From: Salinigranum salinum
GTDB taxonomy: Archaea; Halobacteriota; Halobacteria; Halobacteriales; Haloferacaceae
DNA length: 64,000 bases
NCBI RefSeq assembly: GCF_009176545.1
Contig: NZ_VTOJ01000001.1
Span: forward strand, 558,001-622,000
Reading direction: 5' to 3'
Shown here: piece by piece, positions 34,559 through 43,097 of the stretch
Layout: every line of letters starts with the position of its first letter
How positions within the stretch are numbered: position 1 is the stretch's first letter
Notes under the pieces: generated by a model
What the model was told of the DNA's origin: nothing
Seen by the model: the letters and a program-made list of their open reading frames with translations, nothing else
Databases searched by the model: none
Program-made: the position numbers and the translations under genes

Positions 34559-37500
34559 TCACCGCTCCCGCGACGCCTTCGTCAGTCGGTCGTCGACCAG
34601 CCCTACCAGTCCCCGGTAGACGTCCTCTTGCACCTCGTCCGAGAGGTCGAGCACCTCACTCATCACCACCTCGTCGAGCGCCCGGCGGTCCGCTCTCACG
34701 CTCTCGAGCGACACTGCCTCCCGCCGGCGGGCACCACACTCCTCGAACACGCTTCCGAGCGACCGCGACGCGACCGTCTCGAACCGGTCGACGAGTCGCC
34801 CTCTCGTGACAGCGTCGATCCTCCGGGGGTCGGGCACCTGTACGGAGCGGTGGTCGCCGGTCATCAGGTCCAGCGCCCCCTCGCCGAGGTTCACACGCCC
34901 GGCCACCTCGAGCAGCAGCAACCCCAGCGTCGAGTTCACCAGCGCCGCCAGCAAGGGAGGATCTACGGCGTCGATGCCGTACAGCGACTGGTGGACCCAT
35001 AGCGGCGTCGACGGCGTCCAGTAGGCGTGCGTCGCGTGGACGTCCTTGTTCGGGAGGATCGCCCCGCGCGTGAGCTGTCGCGTGATGTCGTACCACGGCT
35101 CCCCGGGACAGTACGCGGGGAAGGGCTTCGTCCGTCGGCAGTGTGGGCACGCGGTCACGTCGTGGTTCTCACCCCACTCGACGTACGCTCGCGCCGCCGG
35201 ATCGAGTTCCGACCGCGGCTCCGGGAGTCGGATCACGTACCGGAGCTGGCTCCCGAGGTCGAGGTCGGCGACGTCGAAGCGGAGACGGTCGACCCCCGTC
35301 GTTCGTTTCAGCAGGTAGTTCGGGAGCCACCCCGTCGTGGCTGCGTCGTTCGTCTCGTCGGCCACGTCGCTCGCCCTGCCCGTCGTGTCGTTCACCCCGT
35401 CGGGATCGTTCACCCCGTCCGCGTCGGTCACGCGGTGCATCCAGTACCGGCGCGGGAGGCGACACGGCCCGTCGAGCCCCGCCCCCCCGCGCGGGACGAC
35501 GCGAAGCGCGTCGCCGTCGACGACGACGTCGTGGTGGCTGTTGGGCAGGTAGAAGAAGTCCGGCGCGCCCGAGCGCGTCCCGTACGAGAGCCGCGCCCAG
35601 CCGGCATCAGCGAGGTCGTGGAAGTCGACGAACCGGTCGCCCCGGCGTTCGAGCACGGTCCAGTACGCCGGTGGTGCGCGCAGGTATCGACCCCACTTGG
35701 CGTTCCGTCGGCGTCCGTCGTCCGTGGTCGCCTGCCGGAGGTCACCCTGTCGCCGTCGGACGGTCTCGACGTCCGGGACCGATCGGTCGTCGTTGTCCAC
35801 CGCGTCCACGGCGTCCACGGCGTCCGCGAGACACGTCCCGAGCGTCCCGTTGGCCGCGAACGTCTCGGGTGTGGACCGGAGGCGAACGAAGGAGACGGCG
35901 TTGTCCGCCCGCGTTTCGGGATCGCCCGCTCGTTCGAGGAGCAACAGGACGGCGTTCACGTCGGCGGTGTCGACGAGGTGGTGCCGGGGGGCGTCGACGA
36001 CCGCTCGGATGCGGAATCGGTCGAGGAGGAACGCCTGGAGTTCGGTCCCGTAGTCGGCGTCGAGCCACGAACTCCCGACGACGACGCCCATTCGCCCTCC
36101 CTCCCGAAGGAACGACGTCGCGTGTCGGAGGAAGTACGGTGCCAGCCCTGCCCGTCGACCGACGCTCGATCCGCCCTCGACCGCCCGACGGACGAACGCC
36201 ACGTAGTCGTCGTCCAGCGCCTCGCGTCGCGTGTACGGTGGGTTCACGAGGACGGCGTCGACGAGTGGCAGTCGGTCGACGCCGTCCTCGTCGACCGTGT
36301 CCTCGTCTCGGCTCTCGGAGTCGGTCTCGCCCGGCGGCACACAGGCGAAGAAGTCGCCCACGGCGACGTCGGCGATGACGTCGTCGGGCAGCGACCGACT
36401 CGTCATCGCGACGGGAAGCCCGAACACGTCACGACCGTACACTGCCGGCGGTGGGTGGCCGTGATCCCGTCGGCTCTCGACCGCCGCGCGGACGAGCCGA
36501 CCGGTCCCACAGGCGGGGTCGAGCACGATGTCGTCCCCCCTCTCGACCCGTTCGTCGTTCTCCTCGTCGTCGACTTCCGCATCATCGTTCCCGTCGGCTG
36601 ATCCCGCGTCATCAGCCCCGTCTGCCCTCTCGCGTTCACCGACGGTCCACTCCGCCAGGAGTCGGGCGACTGGTGCCGGCGTGTACACCTGTCCCCATCG
36701 TCGGCGGCGGTCGGTGGACATCAGGCCCTCGAACAGGCGGGCGAGCGTCGACCCGCCCAGCGACAGCCACGACCGGGCGAGCGCGTCGACGGTCTCTACG
36801 ACGGCGTCGAGCGCCGCGACGAGTGTCGGGCCGAGAACGGACGGCGGTGGTGCGCGAAGCACGAGGTCGGCGAGCGGCGTCACGTCCGGGTCGAACAGCG
36901 GGTCGTCGACGCCGCGGCGGACCTGGTCGACGACGCTCGTCCAGGCGGTCCGGGTGGATCCGGACGGCTCGTCCTCGTCTCCGACGGCGACGGCTCCCGG
37001 TTCGAGGTCGGGCGCGGCGTCGACGAGCGCGTCGACGAACAGACAGCTCGCCTGCGCGGCCAGTGTCGCTCGTCCGTCGGCGTCGAACGGGACCTCGTCC
37101 GCGGCCGGCCCGGCGGCGTGCAGCGAGTCGCGGAGCCGCTCGGTGAAGCCGGCGTCGTCGAGACGGGACGCCAGTCGTGCGTGCGCGAGCGGTTCGACGG
37201 CTCGACGGAGCGCGTCGAACTGGACGTCGAGCGCCGCCGCGGCCCTCCGAACGCGCCGGGCGACGACCGCGAGGACGCTCCGGAGCCGCGAGAGCGGGGC
37301 CGCCGTACACACCGCCCGGTCGCAGTCGGCGTCGGCGGGGTCCTCGATCCGCCGGATCGTCAGTGTCTCGCCGGTCACGACGCCGTACAGCCCGCTTCCC
37401 TCGACTGTGAGCGCCGTGTGTCGAGCGTTCGCTACCCACGGTCGGTCCGCTTCCGTATGCGTGTCCGTCGTGTCCGTCTTCCCGTCCGGCTCTCGTTCGT

Positions 37501-37681
37501 CCCGAGCGGCGAGCACGAGGACCCGTCGAGCGTCCTCGACGACGAACTCGACGAACAGCGTCTCCGTCGCCTTCGTCGAGTCGGGAACGTCGGGCGACGG
37601 CCGGAGGCGGACGCGGCACGTTCCGAAGCGTGTCGGGAGCTCCTCTCGGAGCCGCCCGGCGACGGCGTCCCCCGTGGGCAT
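34559..37681 (-). CDS. Orphan N6-adenine DNA methyltransferase (Eco57I/type IIG-like)
   Basis: A 1040-aa protein with the gamma-class layout of adenine methyltransferases: AdoMet motif DPACGTG at 388-394, catalytic motif IV NPPY at 480-483, and an N-terminal helical block before them ending in VYTPAPVARLL. Residues about 690-960 form a C-terminal target-recognition-like region, including a zinc-knuckle-like pair CPHC...YCPG and GAILPNKDVHATH. I see no PD-(D/E)xK nuclease residues in the N-terminal 200 residues and no separate endonuclease or BREX/DISARM genes nearby, so it may only methylate. Coding is acidic and typical of the host. Confidence 0.85.
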   Translation of the reverse strand: MPTGDAVAGRLREELPTRFGTCRVRLRPSPDVPDSTKATETLFVEFVVEDARRVLVLAARDEREPDGKTDTTDTHTEADRPWVANARHTALTVEGSGLYGVVTGETLTIRRIEDPADADCDRAVCTAAPLSRLRSVLAVVARRVRRAAAALDVQFDALRRAVEPLAHARLASRLDDAGFTERLRDSLHAAGPAADEVPFDADGRATLAAQASCLFVDALVDAAPDLEPGAVAVGDEDEPSGSTRTAWTSVVDQVRRGVDDPLFDPDVTPLADLVLRAPPPSVLGPTLVAALDAVVETVDALARSWLSLGGSTLARLFEGLMSTDRRRRWGQVYTPAPVARLLAEWTVGERERADGADDAGSADGNDDAEVDDEENDERVERGDDIVLDPACGTGRLVRAAVESRRDHGHPPPAVYGRDVFGLPVAMTSRSLPDDVIADVAVGDFFACVPPGETDSESRDEDTVDEDGVDRLPLVDAVLVNPPYTRREALDDDYVAFVRRAVEGGSSVGRRAGLAPYFLRHATSFLREGGRMGVVVGSSWLDADYGTELQAFLLDRFRIRAVVDAPRHHLVDTADVNAVLLLLERAGDPETRADNAVSFVRLRSTPETFAANGTLGTCLADAVDAVDAVDNDDRSVPDVETVRRRQGDLRQATTDDGRRRNAKWGRYLRAPPAYWTVLERRGDRFVDFHDLADAGWARLSYGTRSGAPDFFYLPNSHHDVVVDGDALRVVPRGGAGLDGPCRLPRRYWMHRVTDADGVNDPDGVNDTTGRASDVADETNDAATTGWLPNYLLKRTTGVDRLRFDVADLDLGSQLRYVIRLPEPRSELDPAARAYVEWGENHDVTACPHCRRTKPFPAYCPGEPWYDITRQLTRGAILPNKDVHATHAYWTPSTPLWVHQSLYGIDAVDPPLLAALVNSTLGLLLLEVAGRVNLGEGALDLMTGDHRSVQVPDPRRIDAVTRGRLVDRFETVASRSLGSVFEECGARRREAVSLESVRADRRALDEVVMSEVLDLSDEVQEDVYRGLVGLVDDRLTKASRER

Positions 37682-37985
37682 TGCCGTGGAGTCGGGCGCG
37701 CGAGCGATAAGCGTTGCCCGGATCGTGAGCGAGCGTCACGCTCGCGACTGCCGCGACTCGGGCGTGCGAGTCGGCGTCCGGTGCCGTCCGAGACTGTCAG
37801 GGCGCGGGTCGACGGTTCCGATCCCGCCTCCGCCAGTCCTGTCTGACGATCCCGGAGAGCTGGTCTCTCCCGGAGCAGACAGCGTGGCCCTGGCGAGGTA
37901 CCGTCGGAACGAACGCGCGGTGACACCGGGACGGTACCGGAATCCCAGCGGTGTTGGACGCCACTCGGTCGCCACGCCGCCGAAC

Positions 37986-38606
37986 TCAGCGGTAGGGGGC
38001 CACGAACGAGACGAGTCGATCCGGGAGTCGGTCGAACACGTCCTGTGGGATCCGCGGGACGAACCGGTCGGCGAGTGCCACCAGCGGCTTCCGGGCGAGC
38101 GTGTAGGCGAGGGAGACCCCGAGTGCGGCGAGGATCGCGGTCTCCGCACGCCCGTCGAGGACGACGAGACCGGGGAGGGCCAGAACGGCACAGAGGAGCA
38201 GGTCCTCGGGTGCACCGTCGTAGCGGATCCACCGCCGGGGCGCAATCCAGCGGCGACGGGCGTGGTCGTACACCGCACGGTCCGACTGGCCGAGCCACGG
38301 TCGTGGTTCGAGCCCACCCCCTGCGGCGTCCATCACGGAGTGGAGCGCGGCGGCGGCCAGGAAGCACGCGACGGCCAGCGTCGCCGTGGTCGTCACGGCG
38401 GCTGCGACGGCGGCGGCGGCCAGCGCTGCGACGGTGTAGTACACCGGGAAGTGCAGCGTCTTGCGGTGGTCGCCGGTGAGGTCGAAATCGGGGAACAGTC
38501 CCCCGAACGCAGCCGCCGCGATGGGGAGTCCCCCGGCTTCCGGGACGACCAGCGAGACGCCCACGGCGAGTGCCACGCCGGCGAGGGCGTGGGTGGTAGC
38601 CATCAT
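37986..38606 (-). CDS. Membrane-bound DUF457/YdjM-like metal-dependent hydrolase
   Basis: A 206-aa integral membrane protein with about five helices. It starts MMATTHALAGVALAVG and has a Gly/Asp pair motif GGLFPDFDLTGDHRKTLHFP, whose HAL, DFD, H-K and H positions are the metal-ligand set of the YdjM/LexA-binding hydrolase family, plus LHSVMDAAGGG. Related bacterial proteins are membrane hydrolases with obscure substrates. Three start codons sit in tandem; the first ATG is chosen. The gap up to the DNA methyltransferase, 37682-37985 (304 bp), holds nothing I can identify. Confidence 0.8.
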   Translation of the reverse strand: MMATTHALAGVALAVGVSLVVPEAGGLPIAAAAFGGLFPDFDLTGDHRKTLHFPVYYTVAALAAAAVAAAVTTTATLAVACFLAAAALHSVMDAAGGGLEPRPWLGQSDRAVYDHARRRWIAPRRWIRYDGAPEDLLLCAVLALPGLVVLDGRAETAILAALGVSLAYTLARKPLVALADRFVPRIPQDVFDRLPDRLVSFVAPYR

Positions 38607-38690
38607 CACCGCTTCGTAGGCAGGTCCGAGAAAAAACCCTGTCGTGGGGCGTGGTATCGCTTCGGCTCGCTGTCGTGAGTGGTGTCCATC

Positions 38691-38698
38691 TTTTAAGT
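38691..38698 (+). promoter_or_regulatory. TATA element of trkA
   Basis: TTTTAAGT centred 26 nt before the ATG at 38721; spacing fits a leaderless transcript. Confidence 0.55.
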
Positions 38699-38720
38699 TC
38701 GGGGCGGCGTACACGTGGGT

Positions 38721-39392
38721 ATGCGATTCGTCATCGTCGGATACGGCCGCGTCGGTGCTCGGACGGCCCGCGTGCTCTCCGAAGAGGGGCACGACGTCGT
38801 CGTGGTGGAGAACGACGATCGGAAGATCGAACGCGCCAGAGAGGCGGGGTTCGAGGTCGTCGAGGGGGACGGTTCCAACGAGTCGGTCCTCAGGCGTGCC
38901 GGCGTCGAGGACGCCGACGCCGTCGGTGGGCTCACCGGCGACCCGAACGTGAACTTCGCGGCCTGTATGGTCGGCAAGGAGTTCGGCTGCCGCGCTGTCA
39001 TGCGGATCAGCGAGGACTACCGCGAGGAGATCTACGAACAGTACGCCGAGGACGTCGACGAGGTCATCTACCCCGAGCGACTCGGTGCAGCGGGGGCGAA
39101 GACGGCGCTGCTCGGCGGGAACTTCAACGCGCTCGGCGACCTCACGGAGCGTCTTCAGCTCACGTCGGTCACGGTCCCGGAGGACGCCCCCGTCGTCGGC
39201 AAACGCGTCACGGAGGTTGCTCTCGGGCCGAACGCGCGCATCTACGCCCATAGCCACGACCGCGAGGAGATGACCATCCCCCTGCCGGGGACCGAGATCC
39301 GGGCGGGCGACCAGCTCGCGCTCATCATCGACCTCGACGCCGTCGACGACGTCAAACGGACGCTGCTCGGCGAGGCCGCGGAAGCGCCCTGA
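38721..39392 (+). CDS. TrkA-type potassium uptake NAD-binding protein
   Basis: A 223-aa cytoplasmic regulator of Trk/Ktr K+ uptake: an N-terminal Rossmann RCK_N domain (VIVGYGRVGARTARVL, GxGxxG) and a C-terminal RCK_C domain (VPEDAPVVGKRVTEV... LIIDLDAVDDV). It gates a TrkH/KtrB channel by NAD(H) binding. No TrkH gene is beside it, so its partner is elsewhere; the K+ channel at 43098-44714 has its own fused domains. ATG at MRFVIVG preferred over the GTG six bases upstream because it matches the TATA spacing. Confidence 0.9.
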   Translation: MRFVIVGYGRVGARTARVLSEEGHDVVVVENDDRKIERAREAGFEVVEGDGSNESVLRRAGVEDADAVGGLTGDPNVNFAACMVGKEFGCRAVMRISEDYREEIYEQYAEDVDEVIYPERLGAAGAKTALLGGNFNALGDLTERLQLTSVTVPEDAPVVGKRVTEVALGPNARIYAHSHDREEMTIPLPGTEIRAGDQLALIIDLDAVDDVKRTLLGEAAEAP

Positions 39393-40072
39393 GCCGCGTC
39401 ACGTCGTCCGGAGCCGACGTGCCCCTCCCGCCTTCTCACGGTCCTTCGACACTCGTTCATCGATTCTGTCTCCGACGTCAGCTCACCGGTTCTGTCTCCG
39501 ACGTCCGCTCACCGGTTCTGTCTCCGATGTCCGCTCACCGGTCTCGTTTCCAGCGGTCGCTCACCGACGCCGTCCCCCCGTTCGTCCTCCCGCTCCGGGT
39601 CTTTCGCCGGGAGTGCGACTGGCCTCCGGCTCACGCCCGTGCTCGGACCGCGTTGCGGTTCCACCGACGTACGAGGAAACCGGATGCCCCCGGCACCGGC
39701 GTGTGCACCGAGAGCGGGGGCTACCGGGAGAAACGGAGCGCTGACGACACCGTCGAACGACGGCGCCGCACACCGACACGTTGGACACGTGGGGTGTGCC
39801 GGGCGCGCGGTGGGAGGATGGGAACTGAGGCCGTAGTGCGCGCCCAAGCGTTTGCACCGCAGGTGAACACTTAAATCCGCGTCAGACGAGCGTGTGACTT
39901 TTCGGCCAATACCGGCGGACTGCGACGGCACGAGGTGGATCTCTCCTCCGTGCCGACGGCTATATGAATGATCGTCGTCCCGGCGACCGTGTCGGCTCCG
40001 CCGGTTCGTTCTGTGACCGGTTCGCCCCGACGAACCGACAACCCTCTTGGGCCGACACGCGTAGTCGTCCAC
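39393..40072. other. 680-bp intergenic region with no convincing gene
   Basis: Contains the 26-bp tandem repeat at 39464 and otherwise only Arg/Pro-rich frames. An AT-rich spot GAACACTTAAATCC near 39863-39876 could be a minus-strand TATA element, but no RNA gene with recognisable features follows it. The rest is unexplained. Confidence 0.5.
39464..39567. repeat. 26-bp tandem repeat
   Basis: Units begin at 39464, 39490 and 39516 (TTCTGTCTCCGACGTC.GCTCACCGG), nearly identical, with a degenerate fourth unit at 39542-39567. Each ends in GCTCACCGG. The units contain no stop in one frame but that frame has no start and no match. It may be a protein-binding array or a minisatellite. Confidence 0.78.
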
Positions 40073-40222
40073 GTGACCCATCCGTGGACCGACCTCTTCG
40101 AGCGGGCGGCGGCGTACGAGACGTCCGAGGCCGCCGTCAGCGCGGCCCTGGCGGGGATCCGCGACGCCGACGGTCGAACCGACGACGGAGCCGTCGACGG
40201 TGCGGAGAACGATGTCGACTGA
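40073..40222 (+). CDS. Small acidic protein upstream of PIN-like gene (possible antitoxin)
   Basis: A 49-aa protein read from a GTG, VTHPWTDLFERAAAYETSEA..., with one or two amphipathic helices and an acidic tail ending DGAENDVD. Its last 11 bp overlap the next gene, giving tight coupling. A longer start at 39968 exists, but the added 35 residues look non-coding. The size and overlap with a PIN-like gene recall VapB-type antitoxins, but no DNA-binding motif (ribbon-helix-helix or AbrB) is visible, so this is a guess. Confidence 0.5.
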   Translation: MTHPWTDLFERAAAYETSEAAVSAALAGIRDADGRTDDGAVDGAENDVD

Positions 40223-40685
40223 GCCCAGTCCCGCGCGCGTCGTCGCCGACGCGGACGTCCTGGCGGCCGACCTCCTCGTCGGCGGCCCCTCGCGCGCCGC
40301 GCTCGACCACGTCTGGCGGCACTCGTGGGTGACGCTCGTCGCCAGCACCCCTCTCCTCGACGACGCCGAGGCGACCGTCTCGAAGCTCGCCGACGCGTCG
40401 CTGGCGGCGGACTGGCGCGACTGCGTGGAGGCGTGGCGCGAACCGGTCGACCACCCCGACGCCGACCACCCGGGGCTCGCCTCGGCGTACCGCGGCGGCG
40501 CGATGCACCTGCTCTCGTTCGACGACCGACTGCGCAGCGCGACGGCGGGGGCGTCGCTGCAGGGACGCGTCCCGCTCAGCGTGCGCCACCCGCACGCGTT
40601 CGCGACGCTGTTCGACGCCGACAGCCTCTACCGCGAGGTCGTCGGCGGCGACTACCCCGGGCCGGACCGCGATCCGCGGGCGTGA
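40212..40685 (+). CDS. PIN-like domain protein
   Basis: A 157-aa protein with PIN-like signatures: an early Asp cluster (VVADADVLAADLL), a middle STPLLDDAEATVSKL helix and a late strand LLSFDDRLRSA, giving three of the four acidic residues of the RNase active site. The pattern fits haloarchaeal PIN-like families (for example DUF7384). It overlaps the preceding 49-aa gene by 11 bp. Role as a toxin or as a housekeeping nuclease cannot be told. The stop is followed at once by a 20-bp tandem repeat. Confidence 0.68.
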   Translation: MSTEPSPARVVADADVLAADLLVGGPSRAALDHVWRHSWVTLVASTPLLDDAEATVSKLADASLAADWRDCVEAWREPVDHPDADHPGLASAYRGGAMHLLSFDDRLRSATAGASLQGRVPLSVRHPHAFATLFDADSLYREVVGGDYPGPDRDPRA

Positions 40686-40688
40686 GCA

Positions 40689-40748
40689 CACCACTCGACG
40701 CCCGACGACACCACTCGACGCCCGACGACACCACTCGACGCCCGACGA
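40689..40748. repeat. 20-bp tandem repeat
   Basis: Three perfect units of 20 bp (CACCACTCGACGCCCGACGA) at 40689, 40709 and 40729, then a degenerate CCACGCCACGC run. It sits in the gap between the convergent PIN-like and SDR genes. Confidence 0.85.
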
Positions 40749-40804
40749 CACCACGCCACGCTGCCACGACGCCACGCCACACCACGCAGATGTGCCGGTA
40801 CGTT

Positions 40805-41584
40805 TCACTGGCGGTTCGGTTCCTGCAGTCGCATCGCCGTCTTCCGGACGGTCGACCGCGGGAGGAACCGCACGAGGAACGCCAGCAGACGGTTCTTGAA
40901 TCCGGGCACGACGACCGCCTTCCCCTGTTTCATCCCCCGGTAACCGGCGCGAGCGACCGTCCGCGCGTCCATCACGCCGCGCTGGAAGAGCACCGTGTCG
41001 GCGACGTCCGCTCGCGACTGAAAGCCGGTGTCGGTCGGTCCCGGACAGAGCGCCGTCACGGTGACGCCCGTCCCCGCGACCTCCTCGGAGAGCGCCTCGG
41101 AGAAGTGCAGGACGTACGCCTTCGTCGCGTAGTAGACGGCCATGAACGGCCCGGGCTGGAACGCGGCGGTCGACGCGACGTTCAGCACGGCCCCCGTTCC
41201 CCGGTCGACCATCCCCGGGAGGAACCGACGGGTGAGCTCCGTGAGTGCCGTGACGTTGACCCGTATCTCGTCGAGTTCGCGGTCGAGGTCGCTCTCGACG
41301 AACGGGCCGTGGGTGCCGAAGCCGGCGTTGTTGACGAGCACGTCCACCGTGATGCCGCGTTCGGCGAGCGCGTCGGCGGTCGCCCGTGGCGCGTCGGGGT
41401 CGGTGAGATCCTTCACGACGACCGTCACGGTGACGCCGTCGTCGGCCTGGAGGCGTTCGCCGAGCTCGCGGAGCGTCTCCTCGCTCCGCGCGAGGAGCAC
41501 CAGGTCGTATCCGTCGCTCGCGAGGAGGTCGGCGAACTCGCGGCCGATTCCACTCGACGCACCGGTGACGAGAGCGGTTGGCAT
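40805..41584 (-). CDS. Short-chain dehydrogenase/reductase
   Basis: A 259-aa SDR. N-terminal cofactor motif TGASSGIG, the NNAG motif (VLVNNAGFGTHGP), catalytic Ser in NVASTAAF, and YxxxK as YYATKAY. The C terminus has the longer basic membrane-proximal tail (NRLLAFLVRFLPRSTVRKTAM) seen in some oxidoreductases acting on lipid-like substrates. Start ATG at MPTALVTGAS. Substrate unknown. Confidence 0.9.
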   Translation of the reverse strand: MPTALVTGASSGIGREFADLLASDGYDLVLLARSEETLRELGERLQADDGVTVTVVVKDLTDPDAPRATADALAERGITVDVLVNNAGFGTHGPFVESDLDRELDEIRVNVTALTELTRRFLPGMVDRGTGAVLNVASTAAFQPGPFMAVYYATKAYVLHFSEALSEEVAGTGVTVTALCPGPTDTGFQSRADVADTVLFQRGVMDARTVARAGYRGMKQGKAVVVPGFKNRLLAFLVRFLPRSTVRKTAMRLQEPNRQ

Positions 41585-41835
41585 GGACGCGAGAGGCGCG
41601 GCTCGGACAAAAGCCGAGGGGTCGTCGACGCCTCGCTCCGGAACTCTGTGGACGGCAGTGGTCACCGATACCGATCGCCCGGCTCCCGTCGTTCCCCTCA
41701 CGGCGGTTCGGTGACGCGTCCACGGGCTCGGCCCCTTCGCCTGCCGACGCTCGCCTCGCTCCCGAGGTTCGCTTCGCTGCCGTTCAGCGAACCACCAGCA
41801 GACTCTCGCCGTTCGTCTGCTGAGGTATCAGTCGC

Positions 41836-42465
41836 TCACCTCGTTCGCTCCTGATACCACTCCGCGAACTTCGCGAGCGCCCGGCCGCGATGAGAGACGG
41901 CGTTCTTCTCCTCCGTGTTCATCTCGGCCAGCGTCCGGCCGTTGTGCTCGAAGATCGGATCGTAACCGAACCCGCCGTCGCCGCGCGGTTCGACGATCCG
42001 TCCGCGGACGATCCCCTCGAACAGCTTCACGGGGAGGCCGTCGTCCGACCCGTCTCCGTCCGGTCCAGTCGCTGCAGCCTCGATCCGGTCGTCACGGTCG
42101 ATCGGGTCGGGACTCGCGTCGAACCCGTCACCGTCACAGTACGCCAGCACGCAGCGGAACGCGGCACGGTGGGTCGCCGCGTCGTCGACGAGCGCCTGGA
42201 CGCGCTCGATGCCCACGGTCTCTTCGACGTACGACGAGTACGGTCCCGGGAAGCCGTCGAGGGCGTCGACGAACAGGCCCGCGTCGTCGACGAGCACCGG
42301 TGCGTCGGCGTGGCGGTACGCCTCGCGAGCGCCCCGGGCCGCGATCGGCCCGAGCTCGGCGCTCTGTATCTCGACGTAGTCGAAGTCCAGCTGGGCGACG
42401 TCGTCCCCGAGATAGTCGGTCGCCTCGCGGACCTTCCCGGGGTTCGTGGTGACGTAGTTGAGCAC
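41836..42465 (-). CDS. XTP/dITP pyrophosphatase (Ham1/RdgB family)
   Basis: A 209-aa house-cleaning enzyme that hydrolyses XTP and dITP to prevent misincorporation. Motifs: the start YVTTNPGKVREA with the NPGK loop, VLVDDAGLFVDALDGFPGPYSSY, GFGYDPIFEHNGRTLAEM and late NAVSHRGRALAKF. A GTG start at 42465 gives the normal N terminus VLNYVTTNPG; another GTG two codons upstream is possible. An acidic insert (DPIDRDDRIEAAATGPDGDGSDD) near the middle is a haloarchaeal trait. In many archaea this gene lies near kae1, as here. Confidence 0.9.
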   Translation of the reverse strand: MLNYVTTNPGKVREATDYLGDDVAQLDFDYVEIQSAELGPIAARGAREAYRHADAPVLVDDAGLFVDALDGFPGPYSSYVEETVGIERVQALVDDAATHRAAFRCVLAYCDGDGFDASPDPIDRDDRIEAAATGPDGDGSDDGLPVKLFEGIVRGRIVEPRGDGGFGYDPIFEHNGRTLAEMNTEEKNAVSHRGRALAKFAEWYQERTR

Positions 42466-42515
42466 GTCCACCCCTCTACCGGCAGCGGAGAAAGGGAGTT
42501 CGATTCGGCGAGCCC

Positions 42516-42788
42516 TCAGTCGTCGATGATGACCTCGACGGGGTCGTCGGCGACCTCGGACTCGGGACCGTCTCCCTGCCGTTCGTGCCAGAGGAGGCCC
42601 GCGACGACGAGGAGGACGACCCACGACCGCCACGAGGCGAGGTTGATCGTGTAGCCGATGCCGAACGGTTTCTTGACGAGCATCCCCTTTCCGGGCTGCC
42701 AGTACGACGAGAGGAGGCGGCCGACGCTCGGTCGTTCGAAGTTGTACGGGACACCGAAGATGGTTCCGGACTGGGGTTTCTCAGCCAT
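42516..42788 (-). CDS. DUF5808-like small membrane-associated protein
   Basis: A 90-aa protein with the DUF5808 signature GVPYNFERPSVGRLL followed by YWQPGKGMLVKKPFGIGYTINLASW and a transmembrane helix WVVLLVVAGLLWH. An acidic tail follows. Function unknown. It precedes the XTP pyrophosphatase gene on the same strand, 50 bp away, so it is probably co-transcribed. Confidence 0.76.
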   Translation of the reverse strand: MAEKPQSGTIFGVPYNFERPSVGRLLSSYWQPGKGMLVKKPFGIGYTINLASWRSWVVLLVVAGLLWHERQGDGPESEVADDPVEVIIDD

Positions 42789-43097
42789 ACCCTCCCGTAC
42801 GACGCCGCCCGATAAATGGTTTAGCCTCGTTCCGGACCGCGTCTCCTCACGGGTCGGGTCTCCGTGTCGTCCGTCGTCGTTCACCGACCGGCCCTGCGGT
42901 GGCGCGACCGGGGTGATTCCGGTCGCCTCCCGCGCGAGGAATGAACGAACGAGCACACGCGAGTGAGTGAGTGAAATCGGCTGGGGAGGACCGTGGCTTC
43001 ACCGCCCTGGCGGCCGCGTCCTCCAGTGTACTCACCGACCACGCTGCCGATCCGCTCCCGTCTCGCACGGACCAACCCGTCGGTACGACTTCGTCCC

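Noticed and set aside
39560..39880. Possible structured RNA on the minus strand after a TTTAAGTG element
   Set aside because: No conserved core of RNase P RNA, SRP RNA or tRNA could be recognised; left as unexplained intergenic.
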